Assembly: GCA_025526995.1 (NCBI GenBank)
Contig: JAHLKG010000010.1
Coordinates: 62,001 to 126,000, forward strand
Length of the DNA: 64,000 nucleotides
Direction: 5' to 3'
Origin: Powellomyces hirtus
Lineage: Eukaryota; Chytridiomycota; Chytridiomycetes; Spizellomycetales; Powellomycetaceae
Shown: positions 45,693 through 57,241 of the stretch, one piece after another
How positions within the stretch are numbered: the stretch's first letter is position 1
Layout of the letters: each line of letters begins with the position of its first letter
The notes under the pieces: model-generated
Database searches by the model: none
Told to the model about the DNA's origin: nothing
What the model saw: only the letters and a program-made list of their open reading frames with translations
Program-made: the position numbers and the translations under genes

Positions 45693-47365
45693 TGCCTGGG
45701 CTACCACAAGGAAGCGCCGTAAGCGAGGGCACAGAGAGCGGGGGGGAAGGGGGAGGGAGGCGGAAACGAGCTGGCTAACGCGTGATGGCGAGGTGTATTT
45801 GGGGTTGTGGTGTCGTGTCGTAGTGTTTCCCACGGGCTGAGGGCTGATGCGGTGGTGCAGCGAAATGGCTGGTGAGATGGCGAGTGACCAGCGAGTAAGG
45901 GAATGGCGAGTCGAGGGGGGAACACAAAAAAGTGTGGGGAAAAGAGCAAGGCGGCGGGAAGATAAAAGAAAGAGGGAGAGGAGAGGGAGGCAAGAGGATA
46001 AATGGGGGTTTGGGTTGGGGGTTAGCAAAGGGCAGGGCGGATAGGGTTCTTTGTCACGCGTGCGACTGGCAGCGCCCCCCCTCCAGACAGAGAGACAACA
46101 GAGAGACCGACAGAGAGAGAGAGAGAGACAGAGAGAAAGGAGAGAGAGTGCAGACGGAATGTGTGAAATTAAGGAATAAAGAATGCAAGGGTGAACGAAA
46201 AGCGGGTGGTCGATGGCGGGTGGTCGATGGCGGTCGGTGGGTAGAAGGAAAGAGTTGAGCAAAGGACGGACGGATTGCTAGGGAAGGGCGGGCGCGTTGA
46301 TGATTGTTCAGCAACAGACTACTCACTCCACTGACGACCCACGGCGGGAGGGCGACATGTCATTCGCTCGCTCGACGTTCGTTACTCAATGATTGCACTC
46401 GTTTACTTGCACAGGGGTGAACAAAAGGAGGAGGTGGAGCGCGCGCGTGGGTCATACGGGGGGAGGCGGCCCTTGATCTATTTGTCGCAAGTCGTTCTCT
46501 GCAGTCACTCTCTCTCTCTCTCTCTGTCGACTGCGCACTGCCGCCCAGACAGACACGAGCGACTGGACTCGTCGAATCACACAGTCAAAACTTACCAATT
46601 GGGTTGGGGTTGAAAGGTCCAAGGTCCAAAGCGATGGGGGGGAGGAGAGTGAGTGTGGGGGGGCAAGGGCTTATAATGCAATGCAGGAGAACGAGTGGCC
46701 CGCGGTGGGCCCCCGTGGCTGGGAGAGTCGTGACGAGTGACGGGGAGGGGTGGCTGGCTGACGCAAGCAAACAGCCAAGAGTGAAAAGAGAGAGATGACC
46801 TACTAAATATAGCCCCACACCGCCGTGAATCAAAGAGTCAAATGAATGGGATATAGACAGACGACTTTTGATGAGGGATTGATGAGGATGAGTGATGAGT
46901 GAGTGGAGAGAGAGAGAGAGGGGGAGTGAGTGCAAGAGTCCTTCACTCGAATGGATATCCCATATTCAGGGTGCACGACTGGCTGGCTGGGTGGCTGAGT
47001 GGCTGAGCAGAAAGGAAGGAAGGAGTGAGTGATGGGATCAGCGTGTCATCCACACACCCTGTATGTAGTCTATGGATGGGGGGGTCCAGACTCACTCACT
47101 CACTCAATCACTCACTTCCACAGCGTCATGTCATGTGGACTCCTCTTCTCTTCTCTCTTCCTTTCTCTCTTCCCACGGTTCTGTCTCTCGCTCAACTATT
47201 ATCGATACTCTCTTGCTTTGCTCGCTCCTGTCACGTGGGCCTCGCTCGACGTTGCTCGTGTCACGTGACTTATCGACATGACGATCATGACATTCCCACC
47301 CTCAAGTTCTCCCACTCAGTCGCTACGACCGCCGCTGGCTCATATCTCACTCTGTCACTCACAAA
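45693..47365. other. divergent promoter region GSK3 / RNF126-like, microsatellite-rich
   Basis: 1.67 kb between divergent start codons. It holds GA tracts at about 46111-46131 and 46904-46920, a TC tract at 46507-46525 and a CACT repeat at about 47092-47116. Open frames here are repeat-driven and not taken as genes. Long 5' leaders or a non-coding RNA cannot be excluded. Confidence 0.5.
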
Positions 47366-49526
47366 ATGTCACATCCCAATTCACCCTCCCCACCCCCACC
47401 GCTGACAGCCACCCCTCAGCCGTCAACCACGCCGCCGCCCCAACCCACAACCACAAACACCCACCCACCTTCTTCACTCTCCTCCGACGACGACCCGTAT
47501 CATTCCGACCCGAATCCCCAACATTGGTACCCGCACGACTCGTCCGACGAAAACGACACTCACGAATATGCGGCCGACGACCATGGCGAACGATACCCGC
47601 GTCATCGAGAGGACGGCGAGGAGGAGGAGGACGACGACGACGATGATGATGACCAAGAGTTTGAGGATGCCGAGGGTGGGGCGTATTGGTGTGTAAGTAA
47701 TCCGTTGACATGGGTCGCCGCGAATAGGACACCTGATGGATGGCGCTGACAGAGTCGCTCGTCTTGCTAGCATCAATGTTCAGACGAGATATCACCGTTG
47801 ATGGATAGTGGGACGCCCACATGTCCGCACTGTCACTCCGAGTTTGTAGAAGAGGTAAAAAAAGGAGGAGGAAAACTGCCGGGGCGCGCGAGAGAGAGAG
47901 AGAGAGAGAGACCCATATCTAACGACCTCCCCCCACTGCCTGATTTGTCTCAGATACACGAGGAAAGTGATCCGCGCCACTTCATTGGTCTTGACGAAGA
48001 CGACGATGAGCATCACCATCATCTCGGCGGTCACCCGGATACTGGCGAATTCATCATCTTTGATCACCCGCACGCGGACGGCACGGGGGGCGGTGGGATT
48101 CTTCATGGAGGTCCCGACCTAGCAGTAGGAGGAGGCGCCGGAGGAGCAGGACAACCGCAAGATGTTTCACGGCTGCTGCAAGGGTGGTTGCAGCAAGTGC
48201 TGGGGAACGCCGCTAACGGGATCACCGCGGCAGGACCAGCGCGACCAGCGACAACGAGACCCGCGACGATCCATACGCCATCAGGTGAAGAAGGCGCCCC
48301 GCCCGCTGCGGAGGCGATTGGGGAAACGGCGGGTGCCCATGCGGCGGCGGCGGAAGATAACCCGGCGGGGACACCCCACACCGGTGCAAGACCACCACAG
48401 GTCATGGCCGGAGTGTTTCCCGCACAGTTCCCGCTGGGACCACGCGGATATCAGATTAGCAGAGCGACTGGGGGCGGCGGGCTGGGCATGGAGACGCCAG
48501 TTTTGGACCTGACGGCGTAAGTAAACTAGACACTTTGGACCCAGTAGGCTTATCCCCAAGAAGGCGCAACTGCCCCCTCACGTCCCACTGGTGCTTTTTC
48601 GTATTGTGGGAAAATGCGGGTCGGTAGCTAACACTGTCACTTCTTGGCCTGTCATCTTTAGCGTCTTGGAAGGTATACTTGGCGTAGTCGGCCCGAACGG
48701 TGAAGCTGCAGACAACCCATTTCGTAACTTGTTCAACATGGTCGGAAACCCGGGGGGTATGTTGTTTGCACATTACCCCCAACCCCCCTATACGCTCAAA
48801 ACTCATTCTCTCTCTCGCTTTTCACTTCTGGCTATTAGACTACGTGTTTGGCCAACGCGGCCTGGACGATATAATATCCCAATGTAGGGTTACGCAATGA
48901 CACTTTACTGCTCCAGTCCTATCTTTATCGGAAGTACCCTTACGCTTTATGTGTTGCTTTGTGTGCAGTGATGGAACAAACCGGCCAACGCAACGCCCCG
49001 CCACCCGCGTCAACCGCCCTCATTGCCGCACTCCCCGAAATCAAAATCGCCAAGTCGGATCTAGGTAGGATGGTGGGAACAAAACTAAATAAAGAAAAAA
49101 ACTATACCCCACACAAGATATGATATAGCCCGAATTCCACTTGACCGTTTTTTTCCCAATATCGTAAACAGTGCACCATGCCGAATGCTCGGTCTGCCAG
49201 GACGAGTATACCGAGGGCGAGACGGTGACGGCTTTACCCTGCAAACACCTGTTTCACCCGCCGTGTATCGAAAATTGGCTGAAAGTGAATGGTCAGTCAA
49301 AAAAGACAACCCGCAAAACCCTCCCCTCCTCAGCCCCCGTCAAGAGTACACTTGATTCTCATCGAGTGAACTTTTTTTTTCCCTCTCTCTCGCTCTCTCT
49401 CATCTAGGAACGTGTCCGGTGTGCAGGTTCTCGCTGGTGGATGAGGAAGGGAGTGGCAGCACCACCAACAACGGCGACAGCTCCACCACCAACCGCGACG
49501 GGCCTGTAATGGCGGCTCTGGACTAG
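47366..49526 (+). CDS. RING-H2 E3 ubiquitin ligase, RNF126/RNF115 type
   Basis: Eight exons (47366-47692, 47771-47854, 47954-48516, 48662-48756, 48839-48883, 48969-49064, 49172-49291, 49408-49526) give 482 aa. After a Pro/Thr-rich and acidic N-terminus comes the zinc ribbon that marks the family (YWCHQCSDEI, then CPHCHSEFVEE, about residues 107-137). A low-complexity Ala/Gly/Pro region follows, then NPFRNLFNMVGNPGDYVFGQRGLDDIISQLMEQTG, and the RING-H2 at about 405-445 with pattern C-x2-C-x14-C-x-H-x2-H-x2-C-x10-C-x2-C. In animals RNF126 works with BAG6 on mislocalised membrane proteins and at endosomes. The second intron holds a GA microsatellite and the last one ends in a CT tract. Confidence 0.92.
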
Positions 49527-50035
49527 CTCCTTGGAGAACCCCCATCAACATATACTATCGGCCGACATCAGCGATGCGGGGCTGCAGAATTCCCCACCCC
49601 CCCCCCCCCTGGCACACAGACACACACACACACACACACACACAAAACAGATATGAGAGGAGAGTTACGGCGCAGCGGGGGAAAGGAGCAGTATCGTCCA
49701 ATCAGTCATTTGGGAAAGCCAAGAAGAGGGCTACACGAATATGGGAATACGTTTCTGAAGCAGTTCCTGGCGGGCGGTTTTGAGATTCATATATAGTGTT
49801 TGTCTTTTTTTTTTTTTTTTGAGGCGGCCTTTATATATTTTTTTTTGTCTCCCCACAGTGCGAACTTTGTCAGTGAGGGAACGAGAGAGACACATAAAAA
49901 AAAAAAGATTTCAGGATGGCCTTCCTCGTGCGTCACACACCCCTCAAAGCGGTCCCAAAATGGTTGGAAAAACAGGTGCGCTCGACTCACAACTACACGA
50001 AACACACACACTACTCTAGTTTAGTCTAGTCTAGT
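49527..50035. other. convergent spacer with CA microsatellite
   Basis: 509 bp between two stop codons. An (CA)n tract lies at about 49619-49644, and TCTAG/TAGTC short repeats at about 50014-50037 run up to the CFAP144 stop codon. Confidence 0.5.
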
Positions 50036-50724
50036 CTACCCCCCCTTTCCCGCGGCGGGTTTTTTGCCGGCGGCAGCGGCGGGGTCGTCCTTTTTGACGA
50101 CGACGGCGCCGTACATTTTGGTAATCTCGGTCTCGACTTTGGGGTGGAAGAAGCGGCGGTCGGTCGTGCGCACGAGCGGCTGCGTGTGCTGGCCGTACAG
50201 CGCGTTGGTCGTGCGCGCGGGCGCCGCGGCTGCGGATATGTGGATAGGTGGAGTAGGAGGGTTAGTTAGGTAGGTAGGTGGTTAGGTAGGTGGAACAGAG
50301 AATAAAGAATGCGCATAGTAGACGTGGGGTGCGGGCAGCGCGTACGTACCGGTAGGGTGGAATGGGAGATTGGTGGATGGCAGCGTCACCCCCGCATCAC
50401 CACCATCACCAGCACCCCCGTCCAATGCCTGGATATTAATGCGGTTCGGTTTCTCCGCCACGACCAACCCTATGCAAAAAAAAAAAAAAAAAAAAAAGCC
50501 CAAAACCACACCCCCGTTAACCACTCCACCCTCCACCCACTCCCCCCCCCCCCTCCGCCCCGCGTCGCACACCCACCCTTCTTAACCGCAGGCGTGAGCA
50601 TATACTCCTCATAAATGCGGAACCGCTTCATCTCTTTCCGCACCGTCTCGGCGTGGATCGCGTCGCGGAAGACGGGGTTGGTCGAGCTCGCGCGGGTTGT
50701 TGTCGTTGCGGCTGTGTCAGTCAT
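50036..50724 (-). CDS. CFAP144: cilia- and flagella-associated protein 144 (FAM183 family)
   Basis: CFAP144 is a small microtubule inner protein of motile cilia and flagella. Three exons (50724-50577, 50469-50350, 50229-50036) give 153 aa, near the animal length (about 134). The N-terminal block NPVFRDAIHAETVRKEMKRFRIYEEYMLTP matches the family start (NPVHxNxIxxETxRKExxxxxxYxxYxxNP). The C-terminal part GQHTQPLVRTTDRRFFHPKVETEITKMY matches its second conserved block (EPLxxxxxxDxRxxHPxxxTEIT). The tail is Lys/Ala/Gly-rich. The gene is only expected in organisms with a motile axoneme, so it points to a zoospore-forming fungus. Intron 1 contains a 22-nt poly(A) run on the plus strand. Confidence 0.82.
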
Positions 50725-51597
50725 CGTGTGTGTGTGTCGTGTCTCGTGTGTGTCGTGGTGTGATGTGGGACGGGGAAGGACTTGGTTTGCAAAGGTAGAG
50801 TTTTGAGAATAACGGGAAGAATAAATACGCGGGGGATGCGTGTGTGTGTATGTATGTATGTGTGTGCGTCTGTATGTGTATGTGTGTGTGTATGTATGTG
50901 TGTGTGGGCTTATACCCCATTTCCCCTCCACCCTGAAAACATCGACCCGTAAGAAACACAAAAATAACTTTTTCCCTCGGGGACATTTTTTCCTTCTCAA
51001 AAATGTTCCCCCCTCCATTCCCAAACCCCGCTGCTGCGCCACACACACGTCGCGGTGGTCGCAACCCTCATTCATTCCATTCATTGATCAATCCACATGG
51101 TGATCCTTGATGATACAGCCGTGTTGCGTCATGGTGGGGTGGGGAGTCGTTGACATTCCAAATCCACCAAAGCACAGCGAGGATAGAGGGTGGCGGGTAG
51201 TGTTCGAGAGAATGTGAACATTCCCCCGCGGTCCGGAACGGACGTAAGGTGGGCCTTCCCACGAGCCCCAGCCAGAGTTTTCGGGCGGTTTTTTTGTCCC
51301 GAATTACAGGTGGGGTATTCCTTTGGCAGGCACGCGGTTTGGCCTTTTGGGGTAGCGCGTGCCATGACTTCAATCGACGAGAGGTGGGGTTGTATATTCA
51401 TCTCAAGCGGGGTCTGAAACAAGCACACACAAATACTCCAAAACGATCAGTGTTTTTTATTCCATCACTAGCCCGTGCTAAACGCTACTGTATGTGAAGA
51501 GGGAGAGAAAAGACACATACGATCTATATAAACGGTAATGTTTTTGTTTTTCATTCCACGAAAATTCTGGGGGAGCGGCGTCATTTTGTCGTAATAT
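50725..51597. other. promoter region of CFAP144 and 3' region of the GH9 gene
   Basis: 873 bp. A TG/TATG-rich tract at about 50836-50908 lies just upstream of the CFAP144 start. No gene is seen. Confidence 0.5.
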
Positions 51598-53681
51598 CTA
51601 TATGACAGCAGCCGCAAGGCCGCCAATGGCTAGCGGGATCAAGACTCCCAGGTTGTTGACGACGGCCGAGCCAGGTGCCGAGTTTTGGGCGTCCGCGGGC
51701 GCACCAGCAGCCGCATCAGGGGTTCCCGCCGCGCCCGCGGAAGTCGCATCCCCACCCGCGGTCGGGCTGCTGCCCGGGGTGGTGGTAGCGTTGGCGGTGC
51801 AGGCGTCACAGGTATGGTAGCAGTCGCCGGCCTTGTAGACGGGTTTGGCGGCCTGCGTGGCATTGGGGTGGGTCCATCCGAGATCGAGGCCGCAGTCCGA
51901 CGCGGGTTTGAAGTTGGTCGGGCCGTAGAAATCGACCAGACCGGCGAGGGCACCGGTAAAGGCCGCGTTGTAGTCCTGCGTGACTTCGGTGTAGACATAG
52001 TCCTTGCGGTTGTCAACGTACTCGTCCGTGTCTTCGGGCCCGCCGACGAGGGCGCCGTACAGAATGAAGCGGTTGGGAGTGGCCGAGTTGAGAAAGTCGT
52101 CGCCCACTACGCCTTGCGATTGGCCACGCTGCAAGACAAATGAAGGGACACATGTAAGCCTAAAAAAGGATGTTTGCAAAGAGTTTCGCGAATGACATGT
52201 TCAGGCACCTACCAGAGGGTAGTCGATGTATGAGTTGTAGGACGACTTGTGGTAGGGCGATTTTGGGTAGTTTTCACCAAAACCAACCACCCAGGATCGG
52301 CCGCAGTCACCGAGCATGTAGTTGATCTGCTGAACAGCAAACGTCTGCAGTTGAGTCATCAGGGGTGCGTCAGAGGCAGTAGCCGCCAGGGACTTGGCGT
52401 GGGCGAGAGCAATGTAGGCGATATTGGCAGCGTAACGGAGGGATCCCCACTTTTCGCCATAGACGAGACCACGAGGGGTACGCTTCCTGGAGCCACCAGG
52501 CAGCCAGCTGGCAAAGAAGGTTTTGATGGTAGCCTGGGTCGCCGCGTCGGGCTTGGCCTTGTTCAACAGGATGGCTGCGGCGATGGCCTTGTCAGCCCAC
52601 GAGTACTCGCTAAAGCCGTCGACCAGGGCGAGGGCGGCCTGCGCGTTGGTGTAATAAATCTCTTCCTTGGTGGCAATGTGCAACCAGGCGGACGCATACG
52701 CGATTTCGTCGTTGACGCCGTACGACTTGTACCATTCGCGGTAATTATTCCATGCCTGATCCGGGAAATTGGCAACCGTGTCGTAGGTGCCCTTGTACTT
52801 GTTACCAAAATTGTAAATGTTCTTGGCCATCGCCACGCAACGGTCCGCAAAGACGGGGTCGATGGGACGGAGGGCCACCGACGCAGCAGCCAATGCAGCA
52901 GCATAGTCACCAGCAATGTCTGAGCATCCACGGTTGACGGTAGCGGATCCTTCGCAATAGTACGCATTCGGAGGCTGCCCGAACGGCACTCCGGCCAGAT
53001 ATTCCTCGGGCGGACCAAAGTATCCGAAATCAACATCGATCGCCCCGCCGGTGGGTCCACGGACAGCGGAATCACCAAAGAGACCCATCAGACGCTCAGT
53101 GGTGCCGTCGTTGGTGTAGGTGTTGAGAAGGTACTCGGCGCCGATGCGGACCCAGTTGATGCCTTCGTTGTATTCGTTGACAGCTTTCATTGCGGGTCCG
53201 AATTCGACCACGTTCCATGCCAGCTGGGCTGCAGTGAACCCGAATGGACCACCCCATTTCATCGTGTTGGCCTGGCAACAGGGAAGCGCATTTAGCAAAG
53301 TCGATTTGAGAAAAGAAACCGGGGACGAGACAGACGTGGGGTTTGGGAACTCACCGCTTCGAACCAGCCACCGGACAAGTCTTCGCCGTACTTTCCCTTG
53401 GTGCCGACAAAACTGTCTCCGCGCCAGGCGAGACGTTGGTATGGAAGCTTTCCAGAGCGTTGTGCCCAGTAAAACAGGAACGATTTGTGCAGAGCGTCCG
53501 CGTAGTCGTACTTTGTCGTTGCGGGAGCAACGTAGGCAGCCGAGTTGACGACAGGGCCCGGGGGCGTGATCATGTTGGCGGGCTTGGTCCCCGCTGACGG
53601 GTCTCCGAGCCCTTGAGCGCTGACTGTGGTGAGAGCTGCCAGCGCCGTGACGACGATGCCTGTCAGAGCGAACGACTTCAT
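51598..53681 (-). CDS. secreted, GPI-anchored glycoside hydrolase family 9 protein (endoglucanase-like)
   Basis: GH9 enzymes are mostly inverting beta-1,4-endoglucanases. Three exons (53681-53355, 53271-52213, 52128-51598) give 638 aa. A signal peptide (MKSFALTGIVVTALAALTTVSA) is followed by the GH9 start YDYADALHKSFLFYWAQRSGKLP. The C-terminal signature is clear: INYMLGD, VVGFGENYPKSPYHKSS, GALVGGPEDTDEYVDNRKDYVYTEVTQDYNAAFTGALAGL, with the proton-donor Glu in the TEV..DYNA motif. After the domain a Cys-containing, Ala/Gly/Ser/Thr-rich linker ends in a hydrophobic tail (LGVLIPLAIGGLAAAVI), typical of a GPI signal. The usual DAGD motif with the catalytic base reads EAAN (GGWFEAANTMKW), spanning the exon 1/2 junction. 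It may be weakly active, act on another glucan or be non-catalytic; possible roles are plant or algal cellulose attack or own wall. Confidence 0.9.
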
Positions 53682-54837
53682 TCTGTTGGGTGTTGGTGTT
53701 TGCGTGTGGTGGGTGTGTGTCTCGCTCCGGGGAGTTCCTTTCTCAGACTGCTGTGCCTAAATGCAAGCCGAGAACAAAAAAAGAAACAACAACGAGGAAG
53801 GAAGCAGGAGGGGGGCTGGGGGGGAATTCCGCTGGGTTGTTGGATTTTATGGGGCAGACGAGGCGCGAGGGCAACGTGGGAGTGCTTTTTGGCCTACCGC
53901 AAACAAGTAGTATCGATAGATGATACAAAGTTAAAATAACGCACCTCCACTGACGCCCCGCCCGATTGCACGGGCAAGAAACCCTTGATATTCACGCAAC
54001 TTTACACAGCCGTTTGGGTCGTTGGGAAAAGCGTGACGAGGCGCGTTTCTTTGAATGCAAATTTCGGGGAGTTTAAGCTTTTTTCACACTTTGTAACGCG
54101 AGACCAGAAGAGTGGTACGTAGCGCCATTGGACCATTGAGTCATACACAGTCACACTTCATACTCTGTCTGGCTAGGCCGCTCCCGCCAAGAGTGACGTA
54201 CCGTCGTCCTATCCTAACTACCCATTGGCGCCCCGTTGGCTATGATGGCACAGCCCGTCAAAGAGGGAGCAAGCTGAAGCAGAGTGAGAGTGGTCTTCCA
54301 GACTTGATCTGCTAGCCCCGTCACAACTTCTTGCTTCGCATCGAAATCCGCCTCGGCCCTCATTCGAGCACGATCCATCCGCGCATCACTCTCACATCAC
54401 TTTTTCTGCGTCGCCATTCATAATCGCTTCCATAGCCCAAACACTTCGAATGTTCTTTCCCGCATAATTGTCATTAAATTAAACTGACGGGCCGATATGG
54501 AACCCATTCAGAGCAAAAATCAAAACCCCAAAGGATGGATTCAGCCCTTATTTACATCTCAATCTATCCAAAAGCGGCGTGTGTTTAAGCGCAAACGCGA
54601 TTATTTCCCCCGCACTTCTCACTCTCGCTCTTCAGGTTTATACTTGTAGTTAATGTCTGTTGTAAGGACGAGACGCTTCCGGGGGGGGGGGAGGGGCATG
54701 GGGTTGTGGTCATGGTGTGGTCAATGAGGTCTGCATGTCACGAGCGGCTTCTGGTCGGGGCTGGGGGTTGGTTGAGAAAAGCAGCAGATCGTGTGTTTAC
54801 ACAGCGCAGTGTGATCCTTTGGAGAGCGGTCATCTAC
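53682..54837. other. upstream region of the GH9 gene
   Basis: 1.16 kb with no convincing gene. A G run lies at about 54682-54691. Confidence 0.45.
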
Positions 54838-55104
54838 TTAATGTGAAGTTGTTGCAATGTTGAATGCTTTTTCTGAATGATTCAACAAAAACCCGCTTTT
54901 CTCGTACATTGGAATCAAGTCGCGTTCGGACAGGACGATGGTCCGAAGGTGTGGGATGGCCATTTTGCGAGCATGTTTCCACAATCGTATCGACAGACAA
55001 AACTTACTCGTACAGGTTCTACTTTTGTCAAATTTGACTCCATGTGACATGATCTGATGCGGTAGTGACGTTGTCAAAATCATATTTCCTACTCTTCCAT
55101 TCAC
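54838..55104 (-). pseudogene. possible remnant of a GNAT-type acetyltransferase
   Basis: The minus-strand frame from 55104 to 54838 encodes 88 residues. Its second half (HARKMAIPHLRTIVLSERDL, then IPMYEKSGFLL) resembles the last helix and strands of GNAT N-acetyltransferases (fYeklGF motif). The acetyl-CoA-binding loop (R/Q-x-x-G-x-G/A) is not seen, and only 21 bp separate its 5' end from the start codon of the DTD gene on the other strand, leaving no room for the rest of the domain. A truncated pseudogene is the likely explanation; an unusual short intron near 54990-55010 is another. Confidence 0.35.
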
Positions 55105-55125
55105 GACTCAAAAACCAAACCGACA

Positions 55126-55994
55126 ATGCGAGCAGTCATCCAGAGAGTCACAAGCGCTAGCGTTACCGGTACGTAAGGAGCAACGACCCCGCAGCGGGAG
55201 ACCTCTCACGCCCTCCGTTCGCAACGCTCCCACTCACTCAATCCCGCATTCTTAACAGTAAATTCTGAAATCGTCGGCAAGATCGGACGCGGCCTCGCCC
55301 TCCTCGTCGGTATCTCGGTCACTGACGAGCAGAAAGACGTGGATTGGCTGTGAGTGACCAAAAAAAAACATCAAAATCCAAACTTGTTTGCGTGAAATAG
55401 GTTTGCCTTTTGGATTTGCGACACACAGTGTGAAGAAAATTGTCGGTCTACGCTTATTTGACGATGAGGCGGGCAAAGCCTGGAGCAAGTCGGTGAAAGA
55501 TCTGGATTTGGAGATTTTGAGTGGTGAGCTTTTTTTTTTCGCTCCGTTCCTAACCCAAAAGTTGTGATCGAACATAGATATTCACGCAAAACGTCCTCCC
55601 AGTATCTCAATTCACGCTGTACGCCCTAACCAACAAAGGCTCCAAGCCGGACTTCCATCTCGGTATTGCACCCTCCCTGATATCGGTTATCCCGTCTTCG
55701 CTGGCCCGCTCACCGACCGCACCTCCCGCTCCCACTGTGCAGCTGCCAAAAGCGACGTAAGCAAAGATATGTACATGTCCTTCCTCGGCCAACTCAAGCA
55801 GGCGCACAAGCCACACCGCGTCCAGGACGGTGTGTTTGGCGCGATGATGAGTGTGGAGATTGTGAATGATGGTGAGTAAGAGGGGAGGCGGTTTGTAATA
55901 GGGATACTGCGTCGTGTTTTTTGTGAATTTTGTGGGTGCTGTAGGTCCGGTTACGATTGTGCTGGATAGTACGCAGACGAGGAAGGATAATTAG
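55126..55994 (+). CDS. DTD1: D-aminoacyl-tRNA deacylase
   Basis: Removes D-amino acids (and glycine from tRNA-Ala) mischarged on tRNA, keeping translation homochiral. Six exons (55126-55168, 55259-55349, 55429-55523, 55603-55662, 55743-55871, 55945-55994) give 155 aa, the usual family length. Seen are MRAVIQRVTSASV, IGRGLALLVGI, KIVGLRLFDDE, the active-site motif SQFTLYA, KPDFHLA, GVFGAMMSVEIVNDGPVTIVLD with the cross-subunit Gly-Pro pair that gives chiral selectivity. The protein is a homodimer in the cytosol in all well-known cases. Introns are 72-93 nt. Fungal name in yeast is DTD1. Confidence 0.95.
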
Positions 55995-56235
55995 AAAGAA
56001 ACGTCACATGTCGCCAAGACTGGGTCAAATCTCCGCTCCAGCCCATGGATCGTGCGACGGGGTGAGATCAAGGCAGCTAGATAGACAAATAAGCCATCTG
56101 CACTACCCTAGGCGCAGCAGCGTTGTAGCGGTTTCCCTGATGGCGTACGCACCAACATAGCGGCCGAGCAGAACACGTAGTCTATATAGACTCCATAGAG
56201 CCGGTTTGTTCTGAGTGAGGAAGAAGTGAATAGAA

Positions 56236-56433
56236 TCATAGACCACGTTGCACGCAACCAAGCCAGCCGTTTTTTTTGGGGGGTACGGTCATGTCGCTAT
56301 TCTGACAGAGCGCGCAGGTCTCGTAACACGTCGATGCGCCGCATGGGTTGAACAATGAGGCGTGCACGAAACACAATCCATGAACGTTCGCGCGGCGGAG
56401 GCACTCGGTGCAAAAGCTGTCGACTTGCCACAT
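56236..56433 (-). CDS. small Cys-rich protein, unknown (possible)
   Basis: A single-exon frame of 65 aa, MWQVDSFCTECLRR..., from an ATG preceded by CGAAA. Nine Cys residues include FCTEC, NPCG and CALC pairs with His residues between, a spacing that could bind zinc. No signal peptide is present. It does not match a family I know, and a frame of this size can arise by chance, although nine Cys in 65 residues of GC-moderate DNA is unusual. Confidence 0.35.
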   Translation of the reverse strand: MWQVDSFCTECLRRANVHGLCFVHASLFNPCGASTCYETCALCQNSDMTVPPKKNGWLGCVQRGL

Positions 56434-56918
56434 TTTCGAGTGTTCGAAACACTTTTTGCGAGACCGAGGGGGGAACTTGGAATCGCGAGCTTCAGCTTCC
56501 CCTCAGCCTCCCCTTCGTAGATATACCGTGAGGTACCAGATACTCAGCTTTTTCGGCGTAAATATAGGAACTGGAGTTTTATGATGTATTTTATGATGTG
56601 TAGACTGACCGAACAGCTGATGCGAGTGGACGAAAGTGCCAATAAATGAGTTGCAAACGATCAACATGAAGCTCAGAGGGCTTAACGAACCCAGACCGCT
56701 AATTCAAAGGACTGATGGGACCCACGACCGCCTTCCAACGTGATGGGATTTCAAAGAACCTGTGCACGTACAGCTATGCCGCCTGCGCGTTATGTCTTGA
56801 GCGAGGAATGCACAAAACAAAAGTGAGAAGGAAGGAAAATCAGTTCACACGCAATACGGAAGTCAACAACGTCAACAGGCCTCAAGACTCAAAGCAACCC
56901 CGTGCAGTCGATACAGGC

Positions 56919-57241
56919 CTCTACAAGCATCATCAACTCAAGGCCAGATACCGAACACTACGGCATCCATCAATGAGGCTAGACGATATCTGCAGGAGTC
57001 GGCCCAGGCCTACGCCTATGCCGCCAACTCATTGCCAGATGCCAAGCTGCCCAATTGCAGCCTTTGTGGCATCCATTCAATGAGATTAGACTCCGGCAGA
57101 ATGGCCCTTCCACCACCCGTTTACGTTGCCGTCCTCCCAGACTAAAGGTCTACCAGGGAAACCCAGGCCTTCACCCCTGCCGTCAACTCAATGCCAGACG
57201 CCAAGCTGCCCAATTGGAATCATTATAGCATCCATTCATAA
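56919..57241 (+). repeat. three diverged tandem-like repeat units
   Basis: Units at about 56919-56985, 57005-57083 and 57163-57241 share the order AGGCCT..., CAACTCA.TGCCAGA.GCCAAGCTGCCCAATT (clearest in the last two) and GGCATCCATTCA. The last two are about 158 bp apart and match at roughly three quarters of positions. The first is weaker. A further GGCTCTTCCACC-like block follows units two and three. Confidence 0.65.

Noticed and set aside
51685..52923. Long plus-strand frames opposite the GH9 gene
   Set aside because: Antisense to conserved GH9 motifs; no independent coding signal.
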